Positions 15,009 to 17,930 of a stretch of DNA of 17,930 nt are shown here, in pieces. Both the position numbers and the translations under genes were made by a program. The notes below the pieces were generated by a model. It was not told the origin of the DNA and searched no databases. It saw only the letters and a list, made by a program, of their open reading frames with translations. Where the stretch lies: assembly GCA_937927675.1 (NCBI GenBank), contig CALBSG010000039.1, positions 1 to 17,930 on the forward strand, read 5' to 3'. Position 1 is the first letter of the stretch. Each line of letters begins with the position of its first letter. The DNA is from an uncultured Paracoccaceae bacterium (lineage in GTDB: Bacteria; Pseudomonadota; Alphaproteobacteria; Rhodobacterales; Rhodobacteraceae).

Positions 15009-15042
15009 GTTTTGGATGGACCTATTGATTGTTGCCGCCAAA

Positions 15043-15058
15043 CCGAACGCGCGTTCGG
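15043..15058. promoter_or_regulatory. Perfect 16-bp palindrome upstream of the TctAB gene
   Basis: CCGAACGCGCGTTCGG is fully self-complementary and lies 35 bp upstream of the TctAB ATG (minus strand). The form CGAACGnnCGTTCG is common for TetR-like and similar dimeric repressor sites. The regulator itself is not in the window. This suggests the transporter is substrate- or regulator-controlled. Confidence 0.45.
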
Positions 15059-15834
15059 ATCAGCCGGTATTTCAAGACGAAGCGGCATTCGCCTCTCAAG
15101 TCCGAATTCCCATGATTCGGATCATCGCAACCCCTACCGCAATGAAAGATGACTGTCGCTGTCTCGTGGTGCATCTCTGGAAACATTTTCAGAGACACTC
15201 TTTGCTCTTTTGGTGAGTGTCTTTGCACTCTTGCGCAAATCGGTTGCTGGCTGAACACTTTCTCTACCAGCCGGATTTAGCTGGAGATCTCTGTAATTCA
15301 GCCCCGAAATTGACCTGTGGGTATGTGCGCAATTAAGTTCTTCGTGCGAACGTCGAGACGGATTTTATATTCAACGCGGAGTTTGGCGGCGGCTATCGTT
15401 GTTTGCCGAATATATTTATAAGGCTGCATGTTTTCACACGGACAGTTTTTGACGGGTTTTCACCGGCATTTTCGCAACTGCCGGACGCCCGAGTTTTCAA
15501 TCTTTGTCCCGACAATGGATTGGTCGTGCCATCGGGAAAGTGCCGCGCGCTTGGGCTATGAGGGTGGTCCCCCCTCCCTTTTCTCGACCTTTCGTCCGTG
15601 TTAGCGTCCGTCCTGATCCTTGGATGTCTGGCTCAGGGCCAGCCCCCTTATCCCAAGCTTGATGGAGGCTGTGTCATGATGCCCCTTTTGTGTCGCCGTG
15701 TTCCGCCGTCTTCCTTGTCCAGCCCGGCTGATGTTGTTGACATTGGCCTGAGCCGGACTGCTGGTTGCGACAGTCGGGGTGTCGCCACCGGGTGTCATCC
15801 ACGTCGGCATTCCTGATTTGTGGTTTTTGCGTTG
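15059..15834. other. Long gap between TctAB and the Rossmann-protein gene
   Basis: About 775 bases between divergent genes without a convincing coding region. Besides the inverted repeat at 15193-15222 it holds CCGGCA/TGCCGG (15463-15468 and 15479-15484) and AT-rich stretches around 15400-15430 (atatttata) that could carry promoters. The frame at 15598-15816 has no family resemblance, and the minus-strand frames seem to be shadows. Confidence 0.4.
15193..15222. repeat. Inverted repeat in the TctAB upstream region
   Basis: AGACACTC (15193-15200) and GAGTGTCT (15215-15222) form a perfect 8-bp inverted repeat around a T-rich 14-nt loop, about 185 bp upstream of the TctAB start. It could be an activator site or an RNA hairpin. 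Another ACTC occurs just after it (15227-15230). Confidence 0.3.
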
Positions 15835-16914
15835 ATGGAGCCGCTGCGTATTCTTGTTCTGGGGGCGGCCTATGGTTTGCTTCCGGCTGTACGGATTGCC
15901 CTCGCCGGGCATTGCGTCAGCGTGATGTGCCGTGCTGAAGAGCAGGACAGTCTTGCCCGCCACGGCGCGACTGTCACTTTCATGCGTCGGGACGGGAGAC
16001 CCGGGCAGGCGTTGGCCGTCCCCGCGGGGCTTGGGCCAAGTGTGACACAGGGGAAACTGGGGCTGGTTGGGTCAGACACAGACCTCTCTGGCTTTGACAT
16101 GGTTTTTTCCGCATTGGGCGAGCCACAACTTGCTGCGCCAGAGATCGCCGCGCTTTTTTCCCGTATCGCCGCAGCGCGCAAACCGCTAGTTGCACTCGCG
16201 AACCTGCTGCCTTTGCCATTTCTGGCACGGATTGCATCCCTGAACCTTGCGCCCCTGCGGTCGGCTTATCAGGGCGCTGCGGTTTGGGACGTGATGGATC
16301 CGGACCTCGTCACAGCGGCAAGCCCGGATGCGCAAGCGGTTCGGACTGATCCGGCACGCGCCGACCAATTGACCGTCACGCTTGGATCGAACTTCAAAAT
16401 TGCACCGTTTGCGGCAGGCGGACCACAAGCGATTTTGGAACGGCTCGCGGCGGATGTCGGGGCATTTCGCAGCAATGGTGTGCCGCTTCCGGCGCGATTG
16501 ATCGCGCACGCCTCCCGTCATGTGCCTTTGGTCAAATGGCCCATGCTGATCACGGGCAATTGCCGGTCGGTCACCGACGGCGGCCAACCCCGAAGCATTG
16601 CCGAGGCAGTTGCCGCAAACCCGGACGAAAGTCGCAGACTTTATGCCGAGGTGACGGGTGTCGTTCAGCGCCTTGGAGCCGCTGAAAGTGACCTTGTCCC
16701 CTTTTCGACCTACGCAACAGCAGCCCGCTCGTTGTCGCGCCCGTCGTCTTTGGCGCGCGTGTTGGCGCAAGGGGCCACGCAGGTGGAAAGGATCGACCTG
16801 ATGATTGCTCATGCTGCAGCTGAAGTTGGTTTAAAATCGTCTGCGTTGGACAGCGTCGTTGCGCGGATCGAACAAAAATTGGCAACAAACCGAGAAGCGC
16901 TCCTTGGCGCATAA
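15835..16914 (+). CDS. Ketopantoate reductase-like / opine-dehydrogenase-like Rossmann protein
   Basis: A 359-residue protein with an N-terminal NAD(P)-binding fold. RILVLGAAYG (5-14) gives the Gly-rich turn, slightly off the canonical GxGxxG, followed by ALAGHCVSVMCR, and FDMVFSALGEPQL at about 85 is the second Rossmann strand region. The C-terminal half is helical, with LPARLIAHASRHVPLVKWPM and DESRRLYAEVTGVVQRLGA, as in PanE/ApbA-type 6-phosphogluconate-dehydrogenase-like C-domains. It would reduce a 2-oxo acid or imine using NAD(P)H, but the sequence is too distant to name a substrate. The start is uncertain: ATG 15835 or GTG 15820, neither with a clear ribosome site; a stop at 15814-15816 excludes anything longer. 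It has no close operon partner upstream; a sulfotransferase-like gene follows about 200 bp later. Confidence 0.6.
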   Translation: MEPLRILVLGAAYGLLPAVRIALAGHCVSVMCRAEEQDSLARHGATVTFMRRDGRPGQALAVPAGLGPSVTQGKLGLVGSDTDLSGFDMVFSALGEPQLAAPEIAALFSRIAAARKPLVALANLLPLPFLARIASLNLAPLRSAYQGAAVWDVMDPDLVTAASPDAQAVRTDPARADQLTVTLGSNFKIAPFAAGGPQAILERLAADVGAFRSNGVPLPARLIAHASRHVPLVKWPMLITGNCRSVTDGGQPRSIAEAVAANPDESRRLYAEVTGVVQRLGAAESDLVPFSTYATAARSLSRPSSLARVLAQGATQVERIDLMIAHAAAEVGLKSSALDSVVARIEQKLATNREALLGA

Positions 16915-17115
16915 GGCTTGCCTTCTCTTTTGCCGAAACTCCTCGCCGAGGGCTGAGAATTGACAAAATTCGTGTAAAACGGCCTGAGTAGGCCCGAAGT
17001 GGCGTTGTATCTTTGACAGTACGCCTTCGTTTGGATGGGGCAGATTTACCTTGGCACTCAATGTCTCGGTTTGTGAGGCATGTACTCAACCGCGATGAAT
17101 GGATGGGGCGAAACG

Positions 17116-17930
17116 ATGGAGGTCATCTATCACGCTGGGATGCACAAAACGGGCACAACTTTTGTCCAAATGTGGCTAAAGGACAATCGTGATAAGCTCC
17201 TTTCGGAAGGAACTTGGGTATTCATTCCTGAGACGCTTGGCCCACTTGTGCTGTTGCGTGGCGATGCATTGGTCGCAAAACTTCAGGAGCTTGTCGAAGC
17301 AGTCCGTTTGGCTGGCGGCAAACGCATTATCATTTCGCACGAGGGAATCTCGTTCTTTGATCGGCAGCGTATTGCCCTCCTTGCACGCGCCATTCCGAAT
17401 GTTCGCACACGCTGCATTCTCACCATACGTCACTGGAATGGCTTTCTGCCATCGCGCTGGAAACAGAATGTCAGTCGGGCCGATAGCCAGTCCTTCGGCA
17501 AAATGGTCGCCCGGCTACGCGACCCTGAAAGTGTCAGCATCAACCTGCGTTTTGATCTACTCGTTCAGTGTATTCTGGATGCTGGTTTCGATACCAACGC
17601 CATCGTCTCGTACGATCGTGCGGCAAAAGACGGCGGCATCCTACAGGCGGTTCTTGAGGCTGCTGATATCTCTCCCCCCAAGGACGCGATTAGCCGACCG
17701 AATAGGATCAATGAAAGTTTAGATATCCTGTCCACCGACATCGTTCGGCTGTTCAATGGGATACGGGCACGAGCGGAAGGCTTGCTGCAAAACCCCCTAC
17801 ACGACGCGCGCGAAGATCCTTCAATTCGCCCACATTACTTCGACCACAACCGTCACCTGATTGTCGATGTCATGAATCGGTCCTTTCCCGAGATTGTTGA
17901 GCGTCTTTCTCAGGCAGAGCCGACTGTGCT
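17116..17930 (+). CDS. Sulfotransferase-family protein (C-terminus cut by window edge)
   Basis: 271 codons are visible with no stop before the right edge. Residues 5-16 (YHAGMHKTGTTF) are the 5'-phosphosulfate-binding loop of PAPS-dependent sulfotransferases, with the Lys-Thr-Gly-Thr-Thr core. Further on, ILTIRHWNGFLPS holds Arg105 and Ser113, eight residues apart as in the family's 3'-phosphate-binding site. Such enzymes move a sulfuryl group from PAPS to a carbohydrate, lipid or small molecule. ATG 17116 was preferred because GGGG lies about seven bases before it and the loop then sits at the usual distance from the N-terminus; ATGs at 17095 and 17080 are in frame. Codon use is less GC-biased than in the left half of the window, which may mean transfer. 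The acceptor is unknown. Confidence 0.7.
   Translation, partial: MEVIYHAGMHKTGTTFVQMWLKDNRDKLLSEGTWVFIPETLGPLVLLRGDALVAKLQELVEAVRLAGGKRIIISHEGISFFDRQRIALLARAIPNVRTRCILTIRHWNGFLPSRWKQNVSRADSQSFGKMVARLRDPESVSINLRFDLLVQCILDAGFDTNAIVSYDRAAKDGGILQAVLEAADISPPKDAISRPNRINESLDILSTDIVRLFNGIRARAEGLLQNPLHDAREDPSIRPHYFDHNRHLIVDVMNRSFPEIVERLSQAEPTV

Noticed and set aside
15009..15041. Longer TctAB frame starting at a TTG
   Set aside because: The added residues are polar and untypical for TctA; the ATG at 15008 gives a normal N-terminus.
15598..15816. Plus-strand 72-aa frame in the gap before the Rossmann protein
   Set aside because: Low-complexity composition, no ribosome site and no family resemblance.
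1..17930. CRISPR arrays, rRNA genes and complete insertion sequences
   Set aside because: No regularly spaced direct repeats, rRNA-like stretches or intact transposase genes were seen on either strand.

Overview
The window reads as high-GC alphaproteobacterial DNA, most likely from the Rhodobacterales. This rests on codon use, the gene families, and a 47-nt stretch that matches the 3' part of an alphaproteobacterial initiator tRNA (tRNA-fMet). No species can be named from the sequence alone.

Left part (1-3470): the N-terminal part of a TetR-family repressor (minus strand, running off the left edge) is divergent from a tight three-gene efflux operon. The operon holds a HlyD/DevB-type periplasmic adaptor, a MacB/DevC/FtsX-type permease and a LolD/DevA-type ATPase. 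The shared control region carries an imperfect palindrome that could be the TetR operator, and a possible 27-codon leader ORF sits just before the adaptor.

Middle part (3904-8558): a metal-uptake cluster with a copper signature. It contains a small DUF2946-like protein with a CPAC motif, an unusual fusion of a PCuAC copper chaperone to a 'copper uptake system-associated' domain through a His/Met-rich linker, and a FecB/FecD/FecE-type (BtuFCD-like) ABC importer whose genes overlap or nearly touch. A TonB-dependent receptor, expected for such a system, is absent; only a signal-peptide-like stub lies in the gap between the DUF2946 and PCuAC genes. That gap also carries a striking run of stem-loops, including a perfect 12-bp stem.

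Junction (8559-9464): there is no convincing full gene, but positions 8867-8913 are the 3' part of tRNA-fMet without its 5' half, followed by a strong intrinsic terminator. This is the footprint left when an integrative element inserts into a tRNA gene. The orientation implies that the sequence to the left, including the copper and efflux operons, belongs to the element, and that the flanking chromosome begins to the right.

Right part (9465-17930): an unusual stand-alone adenylation-carrier-thioesterase enzyme (NRPS-like, with a cysteine in the thioesterase nucleophile motif); a tripartite tricarboxylate transporter (TTT) binding protein; a convergently oriented fused TctA-TctB membrane component preceded by a perfect 16-bp palindrome; a ketopantoate-reductase-like Rossmann protein; and the start of a PAPS-type sulfotransferase running off the right edge. 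Together these could form a small-molecule activation/modification and uptake set, but the pathway is not identifiable from the sequence.
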